A stretch of DNA of 64,000 bases from Bryum argenteum (GCA_037043015.1 CM073325.1:1490501-1554500); one strand, 5' to 3'; counted from the first letter of the stretch, positions 22,968 through 35,224 are shown. Notes: generated from the letters alone by a model not told the origin. A program made the numbers and translations.

Positions 22968-23485
22968 ATCTTTTGAAAGCAGAGGTACAGAGGTTTAGTG
23001 TTATTTCGTGAATTTAGTTATGCATCACGTTACCTGTAGATACTGGAACTGTGTTGATTTACAATTTTATCTGCCAAAGCATATCCTCTTTTTTTTTCTT
23101 TTTCAAGTCGTTCAATTTTTATTTCATAGGACACCCGATGACTAATATACTTTTATCCTCATTCATATCTAGAAAGAAATTGTTGCTGGGTGTAAGCTGG
23201 TTGTGTACCACTTTTACAGACGAACAACTAAGTACATGCGGCAGGCAAGAATAAGCCGCCAGGCAACTAAAAGGGTCAGTACAATGTTCTTGTCAATTGA
23301 AAAGGGGTCAATTCACACTAGTGAATCAAATCAGTGCAAGCTACACATTGATATAATTTACACCACGGATGTAAAACAGAAGCAGGCCGTCTTGCAGTAG
23401 AGGCATGACTTTTAGGAGGGAAGGGCCGATTGCTGTAGTGCATCCATTTGCATTCGCCAGTTTGTTTTGACGGCCCCATGGTAGG
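22968..23485. other. Convergent intergenic region
   Basis: This is the shared 3' space of the Mal d 1-associated gene (plus) and the Patched-like gene (minus). It should contain both 3' UTRs. A pyrimidine-rich run lies near 23085-23125. No other gene is seen. Confidence 0.5.
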
Positions 23486-26400
23486 CTAAGGGACGGTGTT
23501 GCCGTTGTGCGTAATCATCGGGGTGTCACCACTATGTTGAGGGCTCGCTCTGTATCTGGAATTTGGCGTGGCAGCTCCGTTCGCTTTTGTGTTCTTTATG
23601 TGGGGAAGCGGTGATGGGCCTACCCAGGACAGAATCACTGGCAGCAGCACGAATCCGTTCACGAAGCCTAGCACGCCCATTATGGTGAACATGGCGAAGT
23701 AGTAGAGCCGGAACGCATGGTACCTAGAAGGAGAAACAGCGAAAACTCAACGGCTTAGAAACTGTTTCGTTGTAAGATAGAATGTGAAGGTTTTGGGTGG
23801 AGCTGATAAGTACGAAGAGCCGACTTACTTCACAAAAATTAGAGGGATCGTGGCTGCGATTTGAGTGCCGAAGCCATGCAGAAGAGGCTCCAGCGTCCAC
23901 TCCAGTGCTTTACCAACTCGGTAGTTTCGTGTGCCATCAACCACAAGAAACGATCTGGCCAAGTAAGTCAACTCCGCCGACATTCCAATCTGAAACAACA
24001 TGCAACTCACTTGTTAACATGAAACATCTGTAACCTCCGAACTTTCAATCATTCGTGAAAACAAGTCGGCATGCGTCAATGTAAAATACTCCTTAAACTG
24101 TGCTTAAGAGACTTACGACGATGCCAAGGTTGACAAGCGACAGAGCTGCAAAAATCCAAGCAATCTCACGTTAGTGAAATCCGAAAGCAATCTAGTTCTA
24201 AATAAAAGAGGCTGAGTTCTGAAACAGCTAGACTACCTCTGAGTTTTAGAGAACTTACAGTTCAATTTAGCGCCGATGATGTACATGAAGCCATAAACTT
24301 CGAGATCGATCATAAGCAACACGAGGACGATGATCAAGGACATGGTGATGCTGAATTGGAAGATCAGCACAGCAACGAACACACCAACTGTTTCGCCAAG
24401 AACAAAAACAACGTTCAGTCGCAGCTCAAAACTTGGAAGATTCCGATGATCACTCAAGCGCGCTTAAATTGCTTACCTAGGGCCAAGCCCACGACAGTGT
24501 AAAGATCGCGGTAGCTGTGAAGATACTGCTCGAAGAAGAGGTACGGAAACCCATACATGTACGCCACTTCTTCACCGAACTTCTCGTTCAGATTATCGAC
24601 AACAGCTCTAGTCTCTTTCATCATCGCAAGGTTGTCGGATGTAGAAGCACCCAAATGAATAGCGAACAACTGCAACAACACAAGCATTAATTAGTGCCGA
24701 GCATTCTCATATGCACGCACTTCATGAAAAAGAAGGCTCTTTTTTACTATGACCATGAACATTTTGGACCCGTCACTTCAGACAAAATGACTACATCCAT
24801 ATTAGTAAAGAAAACCTTGTTTCTCTTGCTTTGTAAAGAACGGGTTTTCTGCTCGTACCGCAGACTTCGTCGATGTGATTCGGAAATTGGGGTTTGGCTT
24901 ATATCCAGGAGCATGAGCGTCTTGGAGACAGCTGAGATGCTCCCCAGTAACGCTATCCTCGCAGTAGAGATCTGGGAGCGAAACAATGCCTGAAATGCCG
25001 AAGCACCTCGTGAGAAAACCACCGACAGTGATAGCAATTACAATGATTGAAGCAAAAAGTACCAAGCGGCCCTGCAGTCCATTGCTTGGTGTAATCGTAG
25101 AAGGTCGTGTTGTCCGTTAAGAATGGGTACGAGTGATTGAATGCGATCCTGCTCCACAAGTAGAAGTTTCCAAGCGGTGCTAACTCCGTAATCTGCACAA
25201 GAAAACACGAATCGAGTTAGAACCACAATCAAACAGATCTCAGTATACAAAGTTTTCGGTTGCGAGATTACCCCTGGTTGCGACGGAGCCCATGATGTGT
25301 TGTCGAGCGCGTTGTAAATCTCAAGCATATTCTTCTCACTTTTCACGTAATCGATGTCTTTCGTCACAATCCACTGCAATCAACACCAAAGTCAACAACC
25401 GACACCTTCACCGACACAAAAATCTCGATGTTCACAAGGATTCAGGTACTCACAACGTCGTAGCTCTTGAATCTGTCCTCCGTGACTTTCGCGAATGTGT
25501 TCTGGTAAGAGCCTGTAGAATCGAAACACGCTTCTTATCGATCTCTGATCATGTATGCTACAGGGGAGAAGGCAAATCATGAGTACAGTTACGGAGCTTA
25601 CCGGTTAGAGTAACATCGGAGAGCTTCAATCCGTGCTCCACTTTCTCGAAACCCAAGTAAGTCATTGACACTAGCAACCCGGCGAACACAATGACCTGTT
25701 CCAACACGATGATGAGCTTGAATGCGATCCCCACGTAACTGAAGGTGAAGATTTGATTGCGATGCTCGACTTACCACAACAATTTTGAAGAGGTTACTCT
25801 CGAACAGGGGCGCGTAATACTTGGCCACCCAACGCGAGATGAAGGAGCTTCCCGAACTATCCTGGAATGACGGGTCCGACACATCGAAGGTGTCTGCGCC
25901 AAGAGCCGCCTCCTTCGTGTAGTGAGCTGGGGTAAAAGTAGCATCATGCGCCTTACTCTTTTTGCGAATACCGCAAAACAGCCACAGATTTGGGTCGTTG
26001 TAACGAGCCTGAACAATCAATTGCACTCCCAGGCTTAAACTCCTGCCAGAATTTAATAGGACATGTGCAAGAGTCAAGAGGAATCGGACATGTGCAGTAC
26101 CTTCACTCGGCGGGCATCAAGGGACATGATCGGCATGAAGATGAGAAGCATGCCAAGCGTGTGAAGTGTAGCAGTCAAGCCCATTTGCCAGCAAAACCAT
26201 TGCGCGACCGGCATCGGATTCTGAATCACGACCACGCTCACGATCAAATCAAGAGCGGAATCAAGCTACTTAAGAATCTCATCGAGGTATACTGAAGCTA
26301 GCTTACCAAGGAGGAGATGAAGAAAGCTGCGAGGACCGAGAATGTGGTAAGCACAACCGATGGACCAGCAAGAGCCAATGCGAGCCGCATCTCTCGTTCT

Positions 26401-29190
26401 GGTACCAAGTCACCGGGCGTGTTGAGTGCTTGTAGCCTTGGATCCTCCAAGAAATTTCGCAAGATGTTCACGAGAACGAAGACATCGTCGATACCTGCAC
26501 ACACAACCCATCAACACTCCCGTCTAATCCAATTCATCACCGACATAAATTTAATCACCTTCACTCACCTAAACCGATTGCAAGAAACGGCACCACCGAG
26601 CCTGCTAACGGTGAGAACGGAATGCCACAAAGCGCCGTGAGCCCGAAACCAGCCAACACCGCCAAAGACACCACCGCCATCCCCTGGCAGAGACAAAAGT
26701 CCACGCACCTTAAAAATCATCTCAAAATTTCTCATCTTAACCGGACTGAGTGAGGGTACCGGAGCTTACCACGAGTGCCAAGCTGGTGTGAGAGTGCACG
26801 GGGTTTCGAACATTGAGAAAAGCGAAGAATCCATACACGGAAACGAGCGCGACGCTGAGGATGAGTTGCCAGAGGGGGGCGGAGCTTGCGTCGGCGATGA
26901 TGTCCCGGGTAGATCTCTGGAATACAAATGAATCCATCAGACCATGAATGGTTCGAGAGTCAAGACATGAAGTGGATTGTAGACGTTGCTTACCCATGCG
27001 TTAAACTCCAATTGGAGATCTTCAAACTGTTCGCCATCACCGAACGACGTGTTCGCGGCATGCTTTCTCTTCGGATCTAGATCTTTAATCATCAGATTCT
27101 CCCAGTCTTTCACTAGATCCTCCCTCTTCTTCGAGCCGATCGTGGATTCCAGTCTGGTGTCAAGATACTCGGCGAACATGGGGTGGTCTTGGTGATAGTT
27201 GTTCGACGCCCACCGCACTCCGCCAATCTGCTCCCACCACATTCCAAAAGTCGAATGAGCATCGAGTGCCTCAATCAATATTGACTAGAAGCAAAATACT
27301 CAATGAGAGAGGAAGCCGCGAACCTTGGTGATGTTCCTGCCCGACGGATCAAACTCTAAGCTTCCGAGCGAAGTCAAAACGGGAAGATGCGCTCCGAACC
27401 ACGTCAAGCAGCATGGCATCTTCTTTAGGATACAATCTACAACCTGCTTCCATACTCACGATCAGGTTGAAGCTCCGACACATCAATCGCCAAACGTAAC
27501 TATGCCACATTATGTCACTTCTGGTCCAAAACTGATCTGAAGGGCCCTTTTTGGACGAAGTAACTACATCTCGGAAAACAGGAATATTTGTTGATAACGC
27601 CCTGAACTTCCATAAAAACTTCAGTAAATTCACCTGAGGCACACCAATATCAGCGCTCCGATGGCGACCATTTTCAATAGCGGTGTTGAAGTGGTTCAAT
27701 ATCTGCATTACTATCCACCATCAGCAACCATATACTCACCGGCGAATGAGTAGGGTGTAAATCCAAGCGTTATCAAATGGAATCAGATTCAAGCTTCAAA
27801 GTCGTCGTCTTACCGCTTCGTTCGAATCGAGCGTAGCGTATGATTTGCGATACCGATAGCCCCAAGTGAAAGCGAACTTCATGACTGTGAGGACCTCGTT
27901 AACAATCTGGGGAGCCACAGGTCACGAACGATTATTAAAGGGGTTCAAATTATTACCGATGTTTTACGACGAGTAGCTAGCGGGGGTGAAGATTTACCGG
28001 ATCAACGTCGTCGAGGGGTCGTCCGGCTGCTTTGAACTGAGCCGTGATGTTGGTTCGCAGCAGGTTCCCGCATTTCACAGGCGCAGTGGTCATTTGGTAC
28101 AATCCAAGAATGACATCGATGACCGTGACGTTTTTGTTACCCTGAACATCCGGTAACGGAGTCTCCAGAAGTTTCATCTCAGCAGGGTAATCGAAGTCCC
28201 CGCCTTCTTTGAAGCAATCCAGGGGCGACAATTTCGTGCATGGGAACTCCGTAATGCCCCAGCCTTCGGGAAGCGCCTTTGACGCGGGTACCATCCCTTG
28301 GTACGCCCAGAACACCGAGCACGTCGACATGAACTGCAGTCCCCATGCGCCCCAGTTGTTGTCCTTGATCGGATTCTTCCCTGGCTTCAATGTTTGGGGC
28401 ACTACTGGCCTCTCGCAGAAGTCCACCTGCACGCCAATCATCCTTCTATCAGTCCCACTTCATACAATCAATCGATGCGTGCTCAGGTTTCAGAGAAGTG
28501 TTTACGTTGCTGAGCGTCTTGGGTGCTCCTGGGCCGACGGTAGTTGCCATGGTGAGGTTGTCATACAGCGGCGCAACGGCGCTTTTCAAGGCGTCCATTG
28601 ATCGTTTCAAGTCGATTTGCTCGTCCGGAGAAGCTCGAGAGGTGATCGTCACCGCTTCCTTGCGTGGGATGCCGCCATACCTATAGAATCACTGACGTTA
28701 GAAATTCGAAAACAACGTTCACAACGTACGAGGTTGTGCTCACAAACCTTTGGTTGAAATACAATCGCTCCTCCACCACACGTGAATTGTGCTCTACCCA
28801 GAGCTTCTCCAAGTCTGTCTCCGTAGTGCGTTTCACGAACCCGACTGTCACGCCGCCCAAAAGCAAGATTCCAATGCTGCAAGAAAAAAACCAGAGCTCA
28901 CGTCGTCACTCACCCAGATGCAGAGGTCTACCATAAAAATAAAAATAAACTTCACATTCACGAGCCTTACATGAAGGGTATCCATGGTTTGCGCGCCACG
29001 AACGAGCCATAGCCTGAGAAAATCTCGTTCATCGACACATGGTATCGATAAAGCATGTGCCGATAGGCATCGGCAAGCTGCTCACAGACACAAACAAGCA
29101 CACGTTACCACCATCTCACTTTTAAAAATCACAAACTACAGCTTTCTTCACGCTGCAAACTACAGCAAACGCCATGAAACTTACCCCCAT
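23486..29190 (-). CDS. Patched-like RND-superfamily membrane protein with a sterol-sensing-domain region
   Basis: Twenty-four exons join in frame with GT-AG introns: 29190-29185, 29080-28971, 28876-28748, 28680-28506, 28426-27998, 27906-27814, 27702-27634, 27422-27324, 27284-26994, 26916-26770, 26683-26569, 26494-26307, 26220-26101, 26008-25775, 25716-25602, 25512-25454, 25373-25272, 25192-25063, 24989-24859, 24669-24477, 24387-24259, 24145-24117, 23989-23829, 23723-23486. The product is about 1,163 residues. TM1 is near residues 37-53, followed by a Cys-containing ectodomain. Residues about 480-657 form the SSD-like TM2-TM6 bundle with GIDDVF (555-560). TM7 begins near 736, a second ectodomain follows, and YGFPYLFFEQYLH (about 953-965) precedes TM8-12. 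TM10 has an acidic IDLEVYGF, and the protein ends with NGFVLLPVILSWVGP. The EQYLH and LLPVILSW-GP motifs resemble Patched more than NPC1, and the Cys-rich NPC1 N-terminal domain is absent. The probable role is proton- or ion-driven export of a sterol-like lipid (inference). The least certain junctions are at 27422 and 25716. Confidence 0.85.
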
Positions 29191-29925
29191 GATTACCGAA
29201 CTCTAGCTCGTTCACCTCCGAAGTGATTCAATCACGTTCTCACTGCCCCCACATTTTCTCACCTGCCACATTGCAGCACTAACTCAACCACTGAAACCTC
29301 TACAAAAACTTCCGCCCTGCTGATTTGTGAAAAACGCAAGCTACACTCGAGGTCTGGGAGTACAAAGCAAAAAGAGCGAGGGGTAGGGATAAAAGGGTGA
29401 GGTACATGCTACATACGGAATAAAACACAACAATGCTTGCACCAGTGATGAAACAGTACTAGTCAGCAGGGAACCAGCTGATCGTCCAAGTTTTGGGGTC
29501 CGTAGAAATAGTACAAGCTAGTGCTCAATTGAGTATGTGGGAGCGTGAGACCTCGGCAAGCGCAGGTTGTAAGGTACAGTCCCCCGGGGCTTGCTCGATG
29601 GTGGAGGTGGTGAGCAAGCGTGTAGTCGATGGATGGATGATCGAGATAAGGCCAAGATCGAAGAATTAGTGTAGTCAAGTGCATGGAGTTGAAATGATAG
29701 AGTACAGTGGGTGAGGGAGGGAGGCGGAGGGGAGAGCGAGGGGGCAAAGGAGGCAGTGGAGTGGCGCGAGGGGAGACGACTTAATGAGCATGTCAGCGGA
29801 GTTGAATGCGCGACGCTCTGGGCGTCACTCGGTACAGTTGGGAGAGCCAGGGCGACTTCATGACTAACTGATCCCGGCCTCCCTCCCACTCGCGCTGCTG
29901 CTTTGTGTTAGCAGTCTACCTTAAC
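29191..29925. promoter_or_regulatory. Upstream region of the Patched-like gene
   Basis: On the minus strand this reads C/T-rich (about 29540-29760, with CTCCCTC and CCTCC clusters), as is common in plant 5' UTRs and core promoters. The first coding exon encodes only Met-Gly, so a regulatory first intron (29184-29081) follows immediately. The overlapping minus frames in this stretch (29463-29889) are low-complexity Ser/Pro/His/Leu and are not supported as genes. Confidence 0.45.
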
Positions 29926-29929
29926 TTAA

Positions 29930-30255
29930 CCCCTACACGTCCTTAGTGTTGAAGCACGACCTTTGAATGATGGGCAGAAACTTTGAAGAGTCATAATTTT
30001 TTCAGAAGAACTTCGTTTTTGACAAATTATTTAAGATGCGTCAAAAATCAAGTCTAGTTTGTATGGTGACAATTGTAGACCCATACAATACAGAATGAGT
30101 AAATGGCTTGCATTTTAGTGAAGGCAGTTCTTGTTTTTGGATTTTCAAACATCTGGCTTGTTTCACCATCGCAAGCCAATTATGTGAGATCAAAAATATT
30201 ACTTCATGAGATTTTTGATTATAAGTTTGATCTTTAGATGCACCCTAATAACTTT
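29930..30255 (+). mobile_element. Copy A (partial) of a ~1-kb TTAA-flanked repeat family
   Basis: It starts with TTAA then CCCCTACACGTCC. It matches the complementary strand of 35204 downward and, in the same orientation, 39547 onward. Shared words include ACTTTGAAGAG, TCAAGTCTAGTTTGT, GCATTTTAGTGAA and GCAAGCCAATTATGTGA. Similarity stops abruptly at about 30255, where the satellite begins. It is non-coding. The TTAA target and C-run ends recall piggyBac-type MITEs (inference). Confidence 0.65.
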
Positions 30256-31930
30256 GTTGTTGCCGCCGACATCCTCGGCCTAGGAATTCTTTGGGAACGC
30301 CCTTTCATTCAATTGGTGGACATCCTCGGCCTAAGGATTCTCTTGGAGCGCCTCTTCAAGCAATTGTCGCCGCCAACATCCTCAGCCTAGGGATTCTCTT
30401 GGAGGGCCTCTCCACGCAAACTGTCGACACGGACATCCTCGGCCTTGGCTACGAATTCTCTTAGAGCGCCTGTTCACGCAATTGTTGTCGTGGACATCCT
30501 CAGCCTAAGAATTCTCGAGCACCTCTCCATGCCAACTGTGGCCGACATCCTCGGCCTATAATCTCTCCTGGAGCGCCTCTTCACGCCTAGTGTCGCCGTG
30601 CACATCCTTGGCCTAAGAATTCTCTTGGAGCGCCATTTCACGTAACTGTCACTGCCGACATCGTTGTCAGCCTAAGAATTCTCTTTGAGCGCCATTTCAC
30701 ACAATTGTCCTTACGGACATCCTCGGGCTAAGAATACTCTTGGAGCACCTCTTCAAGCAATTGTCGCCGCCAACATCCTCAGCCTAGGGATTCTCTTGGA
30801 GGGCCTCTCCACGCAAACTGTCGACACGGACATCCTCGGCCTTGGCTACGAATTCTCTTAGAGCGCCTGTTCACGCAATTGTTGTCGTGGACATCCTCAG
30901 CCTAAGAATTCTCGAGCACCTCTCCATGCCAACTGTGGCCGACATCCTCGGCCTATAATCTCTCCTGGAGCGCCTCTTCACGCCTAGTGTCGCCGTGCAC
31001 ATCCTTGGCCTAAGAATTCTCTTGGAGCGCCATTTCACGTAACTGTCACTGCCGACATCGTTGTCAGCCTAAGAATTCTCTTTGAGCGCCATTTCACACA
31101 ATTGTCCTTACGGACATCCTCGGGCTAAGAATACTCTTGGAGCACCTCTTCAAGCAATTGTCGCCGCCAACATCCTCAGCCTAGGGATTCTCTTGGAGGG
31201 CCTCTCCACGCAAACTGTCGACACGGACATCCTCGGCCTTGGCTACGAATTCTCTTAGAGCGCTGTCACGCAATTGTTGTCGTGGACATCCTCGACCTAA
31301 GAATTCTCGAGCACCTCTCCACGCCAACTGTGGCCGACATCCTCGGCCTATAATCTCTCCTGGAGCGCCTCTTCACGCCTAGTGTCGCCGTGCACATCCT
31401 TGGCCTAAGAATTCTCTTGGAGCGCCATTTCACGTAACTGTCACTGCCGACATCGTTGTCAGCCTAAGAATTCTCTTTGAGCGCCATTTCACACAATTGT
31501 CCTTACGGACATCCTCGGGCTAAGAATACTCTTGGAGCACCTCTTCACGCCTATTGTCGCCGTCGACATCCTTAGCCTAAGAATTCTCTTCGAGTGCCTC
31601 TTCATGCCAAGTGTCGACATTCTCGACCTATGAGTTCTCTTGGAGCGTCTTTTCAGTTTTCACGCAACTGTAACCGCCGACATCCGCCTCTTCACACAAT
31701 TGTCGCCACGGACATCCTCGGCGTGAGAATACTCTTGGAGCGCCTCTCTACGCCAACTGACGTCGCCGTCAAGCCTAAGAATTCTCTTAAAGCGCCTCTT
31801 CACTCAACTATCACTGCACACATCTTCGGCCTAAGAATTCTCCTAGAGCGCCTCTCTACACTAGGTTGCCACGACACCTAGTCTAAGAATTCTTTTGGAG
31901 CCGCCTCTCCACACTAGGTGTTAAGTGTCA
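30256..31930. repeat. Higher-order satellite: ~57-bp monomers in a 397-bp repeat
   Basis: The basic unit is GACATCCTCGGCCTAAGAAT, TCTCTTGGAGCGCCTCTTCA and CGCAATTGTCGCC, about 57 bp, present in about 29 copies. Seven distinguishable monomers form a 397-bp higher-order unit. The word CAATTGTCGCCGCCAACATC recurs at 30361, 30758 and 31155. The first two full higher-order units are almost identical; the third differs at a few sites (for example a short deletion near 31262). The flanking monomers from about 31530 to 31930 are more diverged, the usual picture of local homogenisation. GAATTC occurs in most monomers. Confidence 0.93.
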
Positions 31931-32797
31931 ACCGCTTACGAGTGGGAACAAATTCTCGGTGTCAGAGCATTCTTAGTCCAAGAATTACCAAGTACGCAAA
32001 ATAAAAGAAAGAAAAGAAAATAAAAGAAAATAAAAGAAAATAAAAGAAAATAAAAGAAAATAAATAAAATAAAATATAAAATAAAACCATGTTCATAACA
32101 AAATCACCACTTAAGTTCTAAACAGCTTCAAGTCAAAGAGTGTACCAATTTTTCAAAGGCACCCTCCAAAAGTTTCAAAAACTATATTGACAATGCCCAA
32201 AAAAAAACTTGAGAGTCAAACTTTGGATGTTACGATCTCTCAAATGTTAAACATCCAACGGTCAATTTTTAAAACAACAACTAAAAATAGTCCTAGGTAC
32301 AAATAGTTGCTATTTCAAAAAAAGAACCAAAATCATTTCACAGAAGGATCTTCACAGGTCAACAACTATGAATTTTATCAAGTTTTCCAGTATAGAAACA
32401 TCATCACAAACCAAATACCAATAAACTGTTCAAATTGAAATCTCCCAACACAAAAGTTGTTGAAGATCATCTCTAGATCATAAACATGCTATAAAATTCA
32501 TGATTATGATTATGATTTGCACAATTCACGCACATTGGTAGAACATGCCCCTTGTTTGAAAACCCATAACAATTAACTACTTAACCTAAAATGCATGTCA
32601 TTAATTTATACTTCACTGAATGGGCTCCCACTTCTAATTACACTAAGTAAACTCGATTTCCTCAAAAACAGAGTTTGGTCAGTTGGTTACTGCTCTTCAA
32701 TGTTGTTTTTTTCAGCATTCATCATGATCATAGGTCAATGGCATATTTTAGAGTATGTTCTATTGGGAAAGCATGAATTTAAGTCCTTGAAACTTAA
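31931..32797. repeat. Purine microsatellite and a degraded minus-oriented copy of the ~1-kb family
   Basis: At 31996-32085 there is an AAAAGAAAAT-type simple repeat. At about 32520-32730 the sequence resembles the plus strand of 34930-35170. Shared words include ACATGCC, AAATGCATG-CAT-AATT-ATACTTCA, GGGCTCC/GAGTCTCC and GCTCTTCAA. This looks like a fourth, truncated copy in the same orientation as copy B. No gene is seen. Confidence 0.55.
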
Positions 32798-33057
32798 CCC
32801 CTAAAGGTCCAAGAAAGCGAAAATCGCTATTTGGAATTTCCACATGGAGAAAATTCAGCCAACTTTGACCATTATAATCTCAAGATTGGAGAAAAATTAA
32901 CGGTTCAAATTTGACATTCGAGAAAAGGGTCAAGTTAACTTCAAGATCCTACGGTTGGATCTTCTAATCAATGCTTAGATTGAGTTTCATTGCACCTGAA
33001 GTAGAAGAAGGTTCTTTTTGATAATTTAAACAATTTTGTATCAAGGACCTTTAGGGG
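32798..33057. mobile_element. 260-bp MITE with TTAA target duplication
   Basis: The ends are CCCCTAAAGGTCC and its exact inverse GGACCTTTAGGGG, flanked by TTAA at 32794-32797 and 33058-33061. TTAA plus a C-run terminus is the signature of piggyBac-type elements. A second, more diverged copy in opposite orientation lies at about 38556-38870. It is non-coding. Confidence 0.8.
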
Positions 33058-34191
33058 TTAACTAGATCAAGTTAATCAACCTAGCGGCCATGCGAGATAA
33101 TCATAGCAGCCCCTATTCAGAGTCTTGATTGGGATGTTTCTGCATTTATAAGTCAGTTGACATGACTACAGCGAAAAATCAGATGCACTATAACACAAGG
33201 TTGTCTTCCTCGACACATTTTCGGCAATGTCTGTCAAGTTGTCGTGTTCGTCAGGTGTCTGGTAAGTTAGAGAATTTGGATGAAATATGCTCGAACATCT
33301 AAGAATATGTGGGCATATTCTGGAATATTCTGAGTATATTCCAGGAATATGGTATATTCTGAAACAATGGGTGTGTTGTCTGTCTGACATGTCGTGTTCG
33401 ACGTCGTGTCGAGTTTGTCGCACATGACAACCCTGCTGTAACACATTAAATAGTTGGTATACATGCATAGCATACCATATGCTTGAGACTTCAAACATAC
33501 ATACATACATGTATGTAGTGACTTCCCATACACTATAAAGTGAGCTAAAATGGAGCAAATCCGCAGCTCACTACATTCAATCCTGGTTCTCCAGGGAGTT
33601 GGGGTCCCAGTTTTTGACTTTTTCCAGTTTTACTCCCTCAAGGTCCTTTCATTGAATTTTTGTGTTATTGAAATTTGGGGTCTACGCCCCCATTTTACCC
33701 CATGGGTCCTCTCCATGGAATTTTAAGGGCTTATACGCAAAAAAATAAAAAATACTAAGCACCCTTTTATCAACCCCACTCTATATTTGGGAATTCTATG
33801 GGGTAACCGAGATTGAATTTAGTGTCCGACGAGCACGTTCCATAATCGAGCTATAGCAATCTTCACTTATAGCTAAATAATAGCTTCCCCATACAAAAAG
33901 GATGTGTATACTTGATGAGTTCTAAGATATAAAAGATCTATTTAATTTTTCCAATGTATACATCATGTGCATCAAACGAGCTACCAATTTAGGTTTCACT
34001 GGCAAGCAATCTCCTTCCCACGCAAAATCGAATGTGAATGGCTCAAGATTATCGCCACGGTTGCCTCCACGAACGCAGGCGTGCAACCCAACTCCGCTTT
34101 AGACACAAGCAAATCTAGATGAAGTCACCTTACTCCTCTTCATGGATGCCGAAGTTTAAAAAGCAATCCTAGAGGCCCCTTAGATCCTTAA
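33058..34191. other. Intergenic, AT-rich, no gene seen
   Basis: About 33230-33430 has TGTCGTGTTCGACGTCGTGT-like words and repeated GAATATTC/TATTCT motifs. At about 33830-33900 the words AGCAATCTTCACT and AATAGCTTCCCCATAC resemble TAATCTTCACTGTCAC and AATAGTTTCTCCATAC near 35865-35900, a weak dispersed similarity. Nothing coding is supported. Confidence 0.4.
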
Positions 34192-34515
34192 TTCCTAAAC
34201 GGCCTTGGGTTGTTTTTAGCCAAAAACACATTTTCAAAAATTTGTTATCAATGGAAACGTAGGTAAGCTATTTGAATCTCAACTTTACGAACTTATAATA
34301 GACTTTTTGTAGATCATGAGGACGAGAACTTGACTCATGAGACCTCATAGATAGCGAGATCATAACATATTAGTGCGCAAAGCAAACGACAAAATACCAT
34401 CTTTTTCACTTTGAAGTGAAAATACTACCAACATGAAATTTGCAATAAAAAAATCATCAACTAGAAAGCTATCCATTCTCATCTCAAGACACTCTTTTAC
34501 CAAAAAAACTCATTA

Positions 34516-34550
<35 letters not shown>

Positions 34551-35204
34551 AAATCTTGGCTCAACTAATAGCCTTCCAGTGGTGAAAACTGCCAAATATT
34601 TTACAAAGGAAAAATAGTCCAAACCTAGACCCCTTGCACTCAAATCCATGTCTTATCTTTGATATATCCTCAATTGCATCAAGTTTTCTATCACTAAAAC
34701 AAGACTATAATTAGAATATATTCCAAAAAAAAGTCAAAATCTAACGATGGATGAAGGAAATACTCAAAAATCATCCATTTTTCACTTTTTTCATCATTAA
34801 AATACCATTGCAATCTCAATACTAAAGTTATCCGGATCAAAAATCTTTCTACTACAAAGACGTTGCGATGCATCCAAAGATCACAATTATGTGAAAAAAA
34901 TTCCTGAAGAACTATTTCTGATCTCACATAATTGGCTTGCAACGTTAAAACATGCCAACTATTTGTAAACCCAAAAAACAAAAGTTGCCTTCACTAAAAT
35001 GCATGCCATCAATTCATACTTCATTATATGAGTCTCCAATTTTTACCACACAAACTAGACTTGATGTTTGACTCGATTCAAATGATTTTGTCCAAAATAG
35101 AGTCGAGATATAGACTCCAACTCGACTCTATTTTGGCCATGGCTCTTCAAAGTTCTTGCCTTGCATCCAAAATGTTGTTTTTTGACACTAGGGACGTCTA
35201 GGGG
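34192..35204 (-). mobile_element. Copy B (full-length, 1,013 bp) of the TTAA-flanked repeat family
   Basis: Read on the minus strand it begins CCCCTAGACGTCC after TTAA (35205-35208). It ends in GGCCGTTTAGGAA before TTAA (34188-34191), so the termini are imperfect inverted repeats. It aligns along its whole length with copy C (39547-40467) and, for its first 330 bp, with copy A. It contains a TA microsatellite at about 34516-34549. No reading frame is conserved between copies, so it is a non-autonomous element or a MITE-like relic. Confidence 0.7.
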
Positions 35205-35224
35205 TTAAACGGATCCCGACCACA

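Noticed and set aside
25598-26077. Continuous 159-residue frame through the Patched-like exon at 26008-25775
   Set aside because: Reading on past 25775 gives non-hydrophobic sequence, whereas a 57-bp intron to 25716 restores the transmembrane segment in frame.
29463-29889. Overlapping Ser/Pro-rich minus-strand frames upstream of the Patched-like gene
   Set aside because: They are a C/T-rich leader read in several frames; no domain, and the gene's own first exon lies downstream.
30256-31930. CRISPR-like array
   Set aside because: The units are contiguous diverged monomers with a higher-order period, with no unique spacers, in a eukaryotic context.
33166-33558. 130-residue minus-strand frame
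   Set aside because: Low-complexity Tyr/Ser/Ile composition arising from repeated GAATATTC and TGTCGTGT words; no domain.
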